A stretch of DNA of 64,000 nucleotides from Bradyrhizobium sp. BR13661 (GTDB taxonomy: Bacteria; Pseudomonadota; Alphaproteobacteria; Rhizobiales; Xanthobacteraceae): assembly GCF_029892425.1 (NCBI RefSeq), contig NZ_JARXWB010000037.1, positions 1-64,000 on the forward strand, in the 5' to 3' direction. A program made the position numbers and the translations under genes. Position 1 is the first letter of the stretch, and the number at the start of each line of letters is the position of its first letter. A model generated the notes under the pieces. It searched no databases. It was not told where the DNA came from and saw only the letters and a program-made list of their open reading frames with translations. Positions 45,685 through 54,551 of the stretch are shown here, piece after piece.

Positions 45685-46434
45685 TTAGATTGCGAACATC
45701 CGTTCGCCCTCGATAGTCAAAAGCGTCAAGATTCCACTGGCATACGCGCCAGTATCAATATTTATGCGGTTTGCGCGAATATCCGGCTGCGCGACCGGTG
45801 TGTGACCGTGAACCACGTACTTACCGAAGTTCCGCTCGCTTTCCAAAAACTCGTCTCTGATCCAAAGCAGGTCTTCTTCACGCTGTTCCTGCAATGAAAT
45901 TCCGGGCTTTACGCCGGCATGAGCAAAGAAAAAATCGCCGCACGTGAAACTTGGTTGTAGCTTGGCAAGTAAGCGATGATGGTCAGGCGGCATGCGAGCG
46001 TACAAATCTCTGACCAATTGGTCCCTTTCGTCTGGGCCAGGCCTCATCGACGGTGTCAGGCCATAGGAAAGCAATGTCTGGAATCCACCAAAATCTTTCC
46101 ACGCTTCGATTCGGTTCGCGTCCTGCAAGACGTCTAACAAGAAGGCTTCATGGTTTCCCTTAAGAAAGATAGCCTCGTGTCGTCGGCTCCTCTCGACTAG
46201 AAGGTCTAGCGTTTCGGACGAGTTTGGGCCTCGATCGATATAGTCTCCCAAGAAGACATGCAACGCTCGCGCCGGTCCTGAGCGCCTTAGATGAAGATCT
46301 ATGGCCGCAAATACGCCCCGGAGCAAATCGGCTCTGCCGTGGATATCGCCGATCGCATAAATTCGGATTCCGTCGGGCAGCCGTGGCTTGATACCGGATG
46401 CGGCCTTGATTTTGTGTCCTCTAGTTATAACCAT
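45685..46434 (-). CDS. PPP-type metallophosphoesterase (paralogue of the 8.7-kb gene)
   Basis: A 249-residue calcineurin-like phosphatase with GDIHGR, GDYIDRG, GNHE, HAG and HGHTP motifs in the same spacing as the protein at 8749-9519. The two also share QREEDLLWIRDEFL before the last His motif and a NRINIDTGAY stretch after it. It is transcribed away from the second glycan cluster. Phosphatases of this type dephosphorylate Ser/Thr proteins or small phosphates; a role against polysaccharide kinases is inferred from location. A relic third copy lies at 55998-56135. Confidence 0.87.
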   Translation of the reverse strand: MVITRGHKIKAASGIKPRLPDGIRIYAIGDIHGRADLLRGVFAAIDLHLRRSGPARALHVFLGDYIDRGPNSSETLDLLVERSRRHEAIFLKGNHEAFLLDVLQDANRIEAWKDFGGFQTLLSYGLTPSMRPGPDERDQLVRDLYARMPPDHHRLLAKLQPSFTCGDFFFAHAGVKPGISLQEQREEDLLWIRDEFLESERNFGKYVVHGHTPVAQPDIRANRINIDTGAYASGILTLLTIEGERMFAI

Positions 46435-46927
46435 AGATCGTTGTGCGCCAGTTCCTTATGGTCGATACGGCGGTCTGATAGTTAAGCTGGGCCGCAAGTT
46501 CAAGGCAATGCTCCGACTACGGCAAGATGACGCCTGCGCCGGAGCGTAGGCTGTCGGTGACGGCCGATCTTCATTTTGGCAGGTGAGCCAATGCTTGGTG
46601 CTCAGCCTGCGCGCGGAATGTGGCGATCCCTTCAAGGACCCGTTATTAGGCTAGCTTAGTGTCCGGGGGGCCGTCTTCAACTACAGCCGCTGTGGCAATA
46701 GCGCGACATATTTCCGTACCGACGAGTTGGCGCTCGGGCCTGTTCGCAGTTTTTCGTTCACATGCTGGCGAGCCAGCGCAGGCCGCTGTTCAGTAGCTCC
46801 GCTAATTTCTTTGCCTGGAACAACGAGCTAAGTGGGCGAGGGCATCACTGCAGACGACCTGCAGTCGGAAGGAGGCGAAATAAAAATTTTTGGTCGGGAA
46901 CAACTTGATCTGAGGCGCAGTAGGAGG

Positions 46928-46942
46928 GTTAACAGCCTTAAC
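46928..46942. promoter_or_regulatory. GTTAA-N5-TTAAC palindrome
   Basis: GTTAACAGCCTTAAC, perfect arms of five with a five-base centre, about 450 bases upstream of the WcaJ-like start. Candidate operator. Confidence 0.3.
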
Positions 46943-47219
46943 GTGTAAAATCGAAGTTGAGGACCAAGCGAACAGCAGAACATCTTTTATCGAATCACAC
47001 CGAGATTTCGATTGCCATAGTTCAGCTCGAGGCTAAAATTTGAACTAGTTCCGTCGGAATTGCTTAAATCGCGGCATTGGTATCAAAGTCGCGGGAGGCC
47101 GGAATTAACTATTGAACCTGCTGTTTTTGAATCGCTTATTCCCACGGGCGTGGTTTCGATGAACGATGTGCACTATTTCGCTCCGCACAATTTTTGAAGT
47201 TGCGTTGCACAGGTCTTAG

Positions 47220-47234
47220 GGTTAAAAAATAACC
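47220..47234. promoter_or_regulatory. GGTTA-A5-TAACC palindrome
   Basis: GGTTAAAAAATAACC, perfect five-base arms, about 160 bases upstream of the WcaJ-like start. Candidate operator; also resembles the AT-rich inverted repeat before the exoY-like gene. Confidence 0.35.
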
Positions 47235-47392
47235 AAAGCAGCGTGCAACCTGTGAGGGTTGTGGCGGTCGAAGAATTTAAATGAGGTCGACTTGCATGAG
47301 GCCTTCACAATTGGATGTGCGCCGTCGTGAAGGCGCGTCGATGCTGTTTGCGGGACTTTCGTCGGGATTGATATTGATCGGAGGGGGGCGGT

Positions 47393-48994
47393 ATGGCGCT
47401 TCTTGCTGATCGTCGTGCAGGTCAATCAATACGCTTTCCGGATCAAGCGCTGCCCTCGGCAGGCGACGTGACCGAGACGCAGGCGAGCGAAACCGTTCGG
47501 AATGTCGACACAGAACGAACGGTTTCTGAAGGTGGCTCCCGGCTTGGCGGTCAGCTTCGGGTTGCTAACGACGATTTTCAGTCGCGCCAATCAGTTCAAA
47601 TTCCGTGCGGAGCGGTTGGCTTCATCTTTGCTGGAGCGGACGCGATTGCTATCGTCGCTGCAAGCTTGTTTGGAGCTGCCGGCTATCAACGGTTGCTTTT
47701 GGACGGACCGTTTAACCTGAATTTCCATGTTGGAGCGGGCCTTGCCGGAGCAACGCTCTATATCTTGATTGGGCGCTCATCAGGGTTTTATCAGGTAGAC
47801 GCGCTTTTTTCGCTCAGACGCAATACGAGCGATATTATTTGGCACTGGTTCCTCACGAGCCTTCTGCTGGCGTTTCTCGCCTTCTTGTTCCGCATTGGCG
47901 TGGAGTTTTCGCGAGGCTCCATTCTATGTTTCGCGCTGCTCGCTTTGCCGCTCCTGTTTGGCTCGCGTGACTTGATGAAAACGGCGCTCATCGCAGCTGT
48001 TCGACGTCAGCGGGTTCAGGGACGGCGCGTTGTGACGGCGGGGCTGCGTAACGAGCTGCCGGCGGTTGATCCGCTTGATCTTCTTCGTCGCTTCGGTTTG
48101 ACCGAGGTCGGCCGTGTTGAGCTTCCCAATAGTGGTAGTTGGTCTCTCGGCGGCAACCAAAGCGCTCTGACGTCCTTGGATCGCGTCCTGGATATTGCTC
48201 GGGAGCAGGGCGCTGAGGAGATTGTTTTGGCGGTGTCGTGGAACGACTCGCGAATAATCGATCTCATGCGAGATAGGTTTCGTAATTCTCCGCTGCCGGT
48301 TCAACTCCTTCCGGATCATCGAATCCGGCATCTGGTCAACAATCCCGCTTTCACGGTTCGGCGCTCCTTTGCCATCGAGGTGCAGCGCGCGCCCTTGTCG
48401 CGACTAGAGCAAGTTGCTAAGCGCGCTCTTGACATTGTCGGCGCGGGATTTGGGCTCATCATGCTGTCTCCGCTGATGCTGATGACGGCGCTTGCGATTA
48501 AGCTCGATACCAAAGGGCCTGTATTCTTTTTGCAGAAACGGACTGGTTTCAACTCGAAGCAATTTACGATTTTTAAGTTCCGAACCATGAGCGTCATGGA
48601 GGATGGCGCTAAGGTGGTGCAAGCGGAGCGCGACGACCCGCGTGTTAGCACCTTGGGTAGTATTTTGCGCGCAACGAGTATCGACGAGCTGCCACAGCTA
48701 TTCAACGTGATGCTTGGCAACATGTCATTGGTCGGGCCTCGCCCACACGCAGTAGCGCATGATTCCTACTATGGCAGTCAACTTTCGGACTACGCGTTTC
48801 GCCACCATGTAAAGCCGGGCATTACGGGATGGGCACAAATTCATGGTTGCCGTGGTGGGACCGCTGAGGTCGAGTCGATGAAGAGGCGGCTTGATTTTGA
48901 CCTGTGGTACATCAGCAATTGGAGTTTTGCGCTTGATCTTCAGATCCTCTTCCGGACGGTTACGGAAGTGGTGCGCCGCAGAAACGCCTATTAG
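47393..48994 (+). CDS. WcaJ/GumD-like polyprenyl-phosphate sugar phosphotransferase
   Basis: A 533-residue initiating transferase with an N-terminal membrane domain (about four helices, 70-190), a middle CoA-binding-like domain (about 190-310) and a C-terminal catalytic sugar-transferase domain. The last has KRALDIVGAGFGLIML, QKRTGFN, FKFRTMSVMEDG, SIDELPQLFNV, GNMSLVGPRP and VKPGITGWAQIHG. It attaches the first sugar (usually glucose) to undecaprenyl phosphate. GGAGGGG lies about six bases before the ATG. It is the first gene of the second cluster and much longer than the ExoY-type gene at 1.9 kb, so the window has two separate initiation enzymes. Confidence 0.9.
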   Translation: MALLADRRAGQSIRFPDQALPSAGDVTETQASETVRNVDTERTVSEGGSRLGGQLRVANDDFQSRQSVQIPCGAVGFIFAGADAIAIVAASLFGAAGYQRLLLDGPFNLNFHVGAGLAGATLYILIGRSSGFYQVDALFSLRRNTSDIIWHWFLTSLLLAFLAFLFRIGVEFSRGSILCFALLALPLLFGSRDLMKTALIAAVRRQRVQGRRVVTAGLRNELPAVDPLDLLRRFGLTEVGRVELPNSGSWSLGGNQSALTSLDRVLDIAREQGAEEIVLAVSWNDSRIIDLMRDRFRNSPLPVQLLPDHRIRHLVNNPAFTVRRSFAIEVQRAPLSRLEQVAKRALDIVGAGFGLIMLSPLMLMTALAIKLDTKGPVFFLQKRTGFNSKQFTIFKFRTMSVMEDGAKVVQAERDDPRVSTLGSILRATSIDELPQLFNVMLGNMSLVGPRPHAVAHDSYYGSQLSDYAFRHHVKPGITGWAQIHGCRGGTAEVESMKRRLDFDLWYISNWSFALDLQILFRTVTEVVRRRNAY

Positions 48995-49378
48995 CACCGA
49001 CATTCTGGATCCCGATTACTTGCAAAGTTGGCGATTAACCCGTCGAAGTATTTCGGCGGGCAATAGTTTGCCGCTAACAACTCGCCTTGCGTCCAACCTT
49101 TGTCCGTCGATTCCGAACATTGGTGATAGGCATAAGCTTTCCGCTTGTCGGACCAATCAGACTTCTCGCATGTTCCCACCATGACAAGGTTGTGTCCTAA
49201 TGAATTCTAAGCAACCCAACATTGATTGCATAAATCCGCTAGAAGTTGGAGCAGTCATCGCGACTTCCTGGGTTCAGACTTTTGGCCCAAGTCTTGCTGA
49301 TTTGGAGAGATCACTAGGCAGTTCCAGCGCGTTTTCCATGGTCTCAGAAAAGCCAATAAGACCTTTCGGAATGTGGAA
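48995..49378. other. Gap between wcaJ-like gene and rfbC
   Basis: About 380 bases. A minus-strand 63-codon frame (48991-49182; Trp- and Cys-containing) reads smoothly but has no ribosome site and may be a gene fragment. A promoter for the rfb operon may lie here. Confidence 0.35.
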
Positions 49379-49942
49379 ATGAAGATTGAGAAGTTAGAGA
49401 TCGCTGATGTTCTGCTGCTCACGCCGAGCAAGCACGGTGATCGACGTGGCTTCTTCTCGGAAACATTCCGCGCAGACATCTTTGCCGATTGGGTAGGTCA
49501 GACCATCTTTGTGCAGGACAATCATGCCTTTTCAGCGCAGAGAGGCGTTCTTCGAGGTCTACACTTCCAAATCGCACCGCGGGCACAGGGAAAGCTTGTG
49601 AGATGCTCACGCGGGGCGATCCTGGACGTGGGCGTCGATATCAGGGTCGGCTCCCCAACCTACGGTCGACATGTTGCGGTCGAACTATCTGCAGCTAATT
49701 GGCATCAGCTTTGGATTCCGCCGGGCTTTGCGCACGGATATTTGACGCTCGAGGATGATTGCGAGGTCATTTATAAGGTGACCGACTATTATGCGCCTGA
49801 GTGCGATCGTGGGATCGCTTGGGACGACCCCGAGCTGGCGATCGATTGGCGAGTGTCAGCCGATGACGTAATCCTGTCCGACAAGGATGGTAAGCATCCG
49901 AGGCTCGCTGGAGCGGGTCCGTTTTTTGAATTTGGTCGGTGA
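49379..49942 (+). CDS. rfbC: dTDP-4-dehydrorhamnose 3,5-epimerase
   Basis: A 187-residue RmlC-type cupin. It epimerises dTDP-4-keto-6-deoxy-glucose at C3 and C5 in dTDP-L-rhamnose synthesis. Motifs are DRRGFFSETFR, QDNHAFS, GVLRGLHFQ (catalytic His) and IPPGFAHGYLTL. The ATG at 49379 is the usual start; a GTG two codons before is possible. First of four rfb genes with 9-13 base spacings, so one operon. dTDP-rhamnose is probably used by a GT4 enzyme of this cluster. Confidence 0.93.
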   Translation: MKIEKLEIADVLLLTPSKHGDRRGFFSETFRADIFADWVGQTIFVQDNHAFSAQRGVLRGLHFQIAPRAQGKLVRCSRGAILDVGVDIRVGSPTYGRHVAVELSAANWHQLWIPPGFAHGYLTLEDDCEVIYKVTDYYAPECDRGIAWDDPELAIDWRVSADDVILSDKDGKHPRLAGAGPFFEFGR

Positions 49943-49955
49943 GGAGAATCCAGAG

Positions 49956-51005
49956 ATGCGAGTTCTAGTCACGGGCGGCGCCGGGTTTATAGGTTCGGCG
50001 GTGTGCCGTCACTTCATACTTGAGCTCGGTCACAAGGTGACGGTCGTCGATAAATTGACTTACGCGGGCAATCTGGCCTCGCTGGCGCCGGTTGCTAGCC
50101 GCCCTCAATTCGCTTTCGAGAAAGAGGACATCTGCGACGCTGATGCGGTTGGTGCCATTTTTGCCAAGCACCAGCCAGACGCTATCGTTCATCTTGCCGC
50201 CGAAAGCCATGTCGACCGCTCAATCTCCGGATCCGACGTCTTTGTCCGGACCAATGTGCTTGGTACCTTCACGTTGCTGGAAGCTGCGCGTAAATACATG
50301 GCATCGAGCAAGAGGGCGACGGACGATTTTCGTTTCGTTCACGTCTCGACCGACGAGGTCTATGGGTCTCTAGGCGAGCAGGGGCTATTTACGGAAACGA
50401 CATCCTACGATCCGAGCTCGCCATATTCGGCGACGAAGGCTGCTTCCGACCATCTCGCCAAAGCATGGCAACGAACCTATGGGTTGCCGGTGATGGTTTC
50501 AAACTGTTCTAACAATTACGGCCCCTACCATTTCCCGGAAAAGTTAATCCCGCTGATGATACTGAATGCTTTGGATCGCAAGCGGTTACCGGTTTATGGC
50601 GATGGGTCGAATATCCGTGACTGGCTTTTTGTAGAAGATCACGCGCGTGCGTTGGGCATCATTCTCGCGAAAGGCAAGCCAGGACACACATACAACGTTG
50701 GCGGTCGGAACGAGCGGGCCAATATTGATGTTGTTCGCCAAATCTGCTCATGGATGGACCGCCTTCGCCCGTCAGACAAATCCTGCCATGAGCTTATCGA
50801 ATTTGTGGCCGACCGGCCGGGTCACGATCAGCGTTACGCGATCGATGCGACCAAACTCGAGACTGATCTAGGGTGGCGCGCGCTCGAAACGTTCGAGACC
50901 GGTATTGAGAAGACGGTGCGCTGGTATCTTGACCGCCGCGACTGGTGGGCCCCGTTGCGCGACAAAGTCTATGGAGGTGAGCGGCTCGGGCTGGTGAAGG
51001 CTTGA
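49956..51005 (+). CDS. rfbB: dTDP-glucose 4,6-dehydratase
   Basis: A 349-residue extended short-chain dehydrogenase (RmlB). The N-terminus MRVLVTGGAGFIGSAV is the NAD-binding GxxGxxG motif, HVSTDEVYG carries the catalytic Thr/Asp/Glu set, and SPYSATKAASDHL has the YxxxK pair. It removes water from dTDP-glucose to form dTDP-4-keto-6-deoxyglucose. The start is set at 49956, with GAGGAG nine bases upstream, 13 bases after rfbC. Confidence 0.94.
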   Translation: MRVLVTGGAGFIGSAVCRHFILELGHKVTVVDKLTYAGNLASLAPVASRPQFAFEKEDICDADAVGAIFAKHQPDAIVHLAAESHVDRSISGSDVFVRTNVLGTFTLLEAARKYMASSKRATDDFRFVHVSTDEVYGSLGEQGLFTETTSYDPSSPYSATKAASDHLAKAWQRTYGLPVMVSNCSNNYGPYHFPEKLIPLMILNALDRKRLPVYGDGSNIRDWLFVEDHARALGIILAKGKPGHTYNVGGRNERANIDVVRQICSWMDRLRPSDKSCHELIEFVADRPGHDQRYAIDATKLETDLGWRALETFETGIEKTVRWYLDRRDWWAPLRDKVYGGERLGLVKA

Positions 51006-51014
51006 GGGCGTATC

Positions 51015-51902
51015 ATGCGTCTCTATGTCATCGGGTCGAACGGGCAGGTTGCCAGGTCACTGCGGGAGGTCGCTGAGGCTCAAAGCGACGTCGTCTGCGG
51101 CTTTGCTCAGCGGCCTGAAGTTGACTTACTGCGTCCGGCCTCCATCGAACGGGCGTTGGCAGAATTCCGTCCCGACATTGTTGTCAATCCCGCCGCCTAT
51201 ACGGCGGTCGATCGAGCCGAATCGGAGCCAGAATTGGCATTCGCCCTCAACCGCGACGGAGCTGGAGCGGTGGCAGCGGCCGCCGCAAAGCATGATGCTC
51301 CCATCATCCATTTGTCGACCGACTATGTCTTCGATGGAAAGAAGGAGGGGGCGTATGTTGAAGACGACCCCCTCAATCCGCAAAGCATCTATGGGCGGTC
51401 AAAGCGAGACGGCGAGCTGGCGGTCGCTGCGGCGAATCCCCGACACATCATTCTGAGAACCTCGTGGGTGTATGCACCATTTGGCGTGAATTTCACGAGG
51501 ACGATGCTCCGTCTCGCGGCCGAACGGGACAGCTTGCGTGTCGTCGATGATCAGATTGGCTGTCCAACCTATGCGCCGGACATTGCCGCTGCCATTTTTG
51601 CTGTAGCGAGAAGGGCCCTTGGCGAGGGGTGGCAAGCCAAATACGGCGGCGTTACACACATGGCCGGCCCAGACGCGGTCACGTGGTTCAAATTTGCCGA
51701 GCTTATCGTCGCGGGGGCTGCGCTTCGAGGAGGGCGTTCGGTTCCGGTCAGTCCAATCTCCACGGCGGAATATCCGACGCCGGCGGTTCGGCCAGCTAAT
51801 TCGCATCTATCCAGTGCGAAGCTGGCATCGGTTTTCGATTTACGCTTGCCGCCGCTATCAAATTCGTTGGCGAGCTGTCTCGATCGTCTGCTCAAGACTT
51901 GA
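51015..51902 (+). CDS. rfbD: dTDP-4-dehydrorhamnose reductase
   Basis: A 295-residue RmlD. It reduces the 4-keto group with NAD(P)H to give dTDP-L-rhamnose. The N-terminus MRLYVIGSNGQVARSL is a slightly relaxed GxxGxxG; HLSTDYVFDG and YGRSKRDGE (YxxxK) are present. Nine bases after rfbB. Confidence 0.93.
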   Translation: MRLYVIGSNGQVARSLREVAEAQSDVVCGFAQRPEVDLLRPASIERALAEFRPDIVVNPAAYTAVDRAESEPELAFALNRDGAGAVAAAAAKHDAPIIHLSTDYVFDGKKEGAYVEDDPLNPQSIYGRSKRDGELAVAAANPRHIILRTSWVYAPFGVNFTRTMLRLAAERDSLRVVDDQIGCPTYAPDIAAAIFAVARRALGEGWQAKYGGVTHMAGPDAVTWFKFAELIVAGAALRGGRSVPVSPISTAEYPTPAVRPANSHLSSAKLASVFDLRLPPLSNSLASCLDRLLKT

Positions 51903-51915
51903 GGGGAGAGTGACT

Positions 51916-52785
51916 TTGAAAGGCATCATTCTGGCTGGCGGAAGCGGCACACGGCTTTATCCGATGACGTTGGTTACTTCTAAGCAGCTGCTGCCGGTCT
52001 ATGACAAGCCGATGATCTACTACCCGTTGACCACGCTGATGTTGGCGGGGATCCGGGACATTCTGGTTATTTCGACACCGCAAGATTTGCCGCTGTTTCA
52101 GGCGCTGCTGGGCGACGGCAACCGCTGGGGAATCTCCTTATCCTACGCCGTGCAGCCAAAGCCGGAGGGATTGGCCCAGGCTTTCATCATAGGCGCGCCG
52201 TTCGTCGAAGGCGGGCCTTCCGCACTCGTTCTCGGCGACAATATTTTTTACGGGCACGGCCTGCCGGAGCTGCTAGGCAATGCGGTCAAGCGCACGTCCG
52301 GGGCTACAGTCTTTGCCTATCATGTTGCTGATCCCGAGCGTTACGGCGTGGTCGGGTTCAACCAGGATGGTATTGCGACATCGATTGAGGAAAAGCCTTT
52401 GCAGCCAAAATCGAATTTTGCGGTGACCGGGCTTTACTTCTATGATCAGCACGTTTCGGAGATTGCTGCAGGAATCAAGCCCTCGGCGCGCGGCGAGCTA
52501 GAAATTACTGACCTCAACCGGGTCTATCTCGAACGGGGGCAGTTGGCGGTCGAACTGATGGGACGCGGCTTTGCGTGGCTCGATACCGGCACTCCCGATA
52601 GTCTGATTGAAGCAGCCGACTTTGTAGCAACGCTTGAGCGCCGACAAGGATTTCGGATCGCCTGTCCGGAGGAGATCGCCTTTAACCAAGGTTACATCGA
52701 CCGTGGTCAGCTGGAAAAACTGGGCGTAGCGCTGGGGAAGAGTTCCTACGGTCGCTATATATCCGATCTTGCTAGATCGGGTTGA
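51916..52785 (+). CDS. rfbA: Glucose-1-phosphate thymidylyltransferase
   Basis: A 289-residue RmlA nucleotidyltransferase, which couples glucose-1-phosphate and dTTP to dTDP-glucose, the first step of the rhamnose pathway. The signature GGSGTRLYP, SKQLLPVYDKPMIYYPL and LGDNIFYGHGL are intact. The start is assigned to TTG 51916, which gives the canonical MKGIILAGGSG; GGGGAG lies six bases upstream, whereas the GTG at 51910 is too close to it. It is the last of the rfb genes. Confidence 0.93.
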   Translation: MKGIILAGGSGTRLYPMTLVTSKQLLPVYDKPMIYYPLTTLMLAGIRDILVISTPQDLPLFQALLGDGNRWGISLSYAVQPKPEGLAQAFIIGAPFVEGGPSALVLGDNIFYGHGLPELLGNAVKRTSGATVFAYHVADPERYGVVGFNQDGIATSIEEKPLQPKSNFAVTGLYFYDQHVSEIAAGIKPSARGELEITDLNRVYLERGQLAVELMGRGFAWLDTGTPDSLIEAADFVATLERRQGFRIACPEEIAFNQGYIDRGQLEKLGVALGKSSYGRYISDLARSG

Positions 52786-52819
52786 GTATCTTCGAGGAGT
52801 TTTTTCGGAGCGAGAATTG

Positions 52820-53038
52820 ATGGCCGCTAAACGAGCACATAAGCGACGCGGTTCGAAGCGTCGCGGAAAAGTGAGAGCCTTGCAGGTTCGGGCCTATTGG
52901 CTAAGAGAACGGGCGGTGACAGCGGGCATGGCGGGAATTTTGAACTCTCGCGGCGGGCGGGCTCGGTCTGGCTTCGACGTTGGGCTCCCTCCGCCGCTGG
53001 GCGGCGAAACCGATTATCTCGAGCTGCTGAGAGGGTAG
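52820..53038 (+). CDS. Small basic hypothetical protein after rfbA
   Basis: A 72-residue protein from ATG 52820. The N-terminus is very basic (MAAKRAHKRRGSKRRGKVRA), the C-terminus acidic (GGETDYLELLRG). GGAG lies about nine bases upstream. It borders the IS256 remnant and could be a truncated gene. Function unknown. Confidence 0.4.
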   Translation: MAAKRAHKRRGSKRRGKVRALQVRAYWLRERAVTAGMAGILNSRGGRARSGFDVGLPPPLGGETDYLELLRG

Positions 53039-53159
53039 CTCAGTAGACAAAGCCGACCGGACGCGCGCCCCCAAATCGCGCCGTAGCGGGCGGCGGCTTT
53101 GCGGTGGTCACCGGCAGTTCTCCGGTAGGATCGGGTTTCGACACGCCAATGCGAACGAG

Positions 53160-54380
53160 GAACCACCGATGACCACACGTTGAACCTGCGCACGCTCATG
53201 CAGAAGACCCCTGATGCCGATCTGTTGCGCGAGATGATCGGCTTTGCGGCCCAGCGCCTGATGGAGCTGGAGGTCGAACGCCAAACCGGAGGTGCCTATG
53301 GCGATAAGACCCCCAAGCGTCTGGTCCAGCGCAATGGCTACCGCGACCGGACCTGGGAGACCCGCGCCGGCACGGTCTATTAGAGATCTAATTTAGCTGC
53401 GCATCCCAGAGCTGCGCAAGGGATCGTACTTCCCCGGCTCCCTGGAGCCGTGCCGGATGGCCGAGAAGGCGCTCACGGCCATGGTGTGGGAAGCCTATGT
53501 GCAGGGCGTCTTGACCCGCTCGGTCGACGACCTGGTCCAGTGGCATGAGCGGCATCTCCAAGAGCCAGGTCCCGCGGCTGTGCGCGGAGATCGATGACAA
53601 GGTGAAGGCGTTCCTCGCTCACCCGATCGAGGGCGATTGGCCCTATCTGTGGATCGACGCTATCTTCGTGAAGGTGCGCCAGCAGGGGCGCATCGTGTCG
53701 GTCGCGGTGATCGTCGCGGTCGGCGTCAACAGCGACGGCCGGCGCGGGGTTCTCGGCATGGATATCGGCCCCTCAGAGGCCGAGACATTCTGGACGGCGT
53801 TCCTGCGCAAGCTCGCCCGCCGCGGCTTGCGCGGCGTCAAGCTGGTCGTCTCCGACGCCCCCGAGGGCATCAAGGCGACCGTCGCCAAGGTGCTCAACGC
53901 CAGTTGGCAACGTCGCCGCGTGCACTTCATGCGCAACGCGCTGGCCCATGCCGGCAAAAAGGGGACGGTGTGTCGTCTCCGCCTTCCTCGCCACTGCGTT
54001 GCCCGGGTCGATGCCGAGGCCGCACGAGCGCAATGGCGGAAGGTCGCCGATCAGCTCCGTCCCAAGCTACCCTAGCTCGCCGGCTTCCTCGACGATGCCG
54101 AGACCGACGTGCTGGCCTATATGACGTTCCCGCCGCGGCGACGCACCAAGCCGCACTCGACCAACCAGATCGAGCGCCTCAACGGCGAGATCAAGCCCAG
54201 GACCAAGGTCGTCGGCATCTTCCCCGATGAGCGAGCCATTGTCCGTCTCATCGGCGCGATCCTGCTCGAACAGAACGATGAAAGGGCCGTCCAGCGGGCC
54301 CGCTACATGACGCTGGAAACCAGCGCGCCGTTGAGCGATGATCCAACCGTCAGCCTTCAGCCTATCGCAAGCTGATCAGC
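53160..54380 (+). pseudogene. IS256-family (Mutator) transposase, decayed
   Basis: Frames from about 53180 reconstruct a mutator-type transposase: MNLRTLMQKTPDADLLREMI, VQRNGYRDRTWETRAG, then PELRKGSYFPGSLEP, WPYLWIDAIFVKVRQQGRIV with the first catalytic Asp, VVSDAPEGIKATVAKV with the second, and finally TKPHSTNQIERLNGEIKPRT with the Glu. At least two frameshifts and an internal stop kill it. It sits between the rfb operon and the Wzy-like gene and may have broken a continuous transcript. Confidence 0.88.
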
Positions 54381-54551
54381 CCGGCCTATGCCGGCGAACG
54401 CGGTAAGCAGCCGCCAGCCATATCACGCTAGGAGCACGATCTTTGTCATAAAATTGGCGGCGCGGCAAAAAAAATAATCGTTGTGTTCATAGCCCATTCC
54501 AGATCGGCTGCTCTCGAGGTTATCTTCAATCGAAAGTAATCGTACCCTAGA

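Larger units (their letters stand above)
46435..47392. other. Long leader region of the second glycan cluster
   Basis: Nearly 960 bases between divergent genes, unusually long. No gene is supported. It carries two GTTAA-type palindromes (46928-46942 and 47220-47234), which suggests regulated transcription of the WcaJ-like gene. Confidence 0.4.

Noticed and set aside
49200..49376. Open plus-strand frame between the wcaJ-like gene and rfbC
   Set aside because: It overlaps the rfbC start region and reads as random sequence; more likely a leader.
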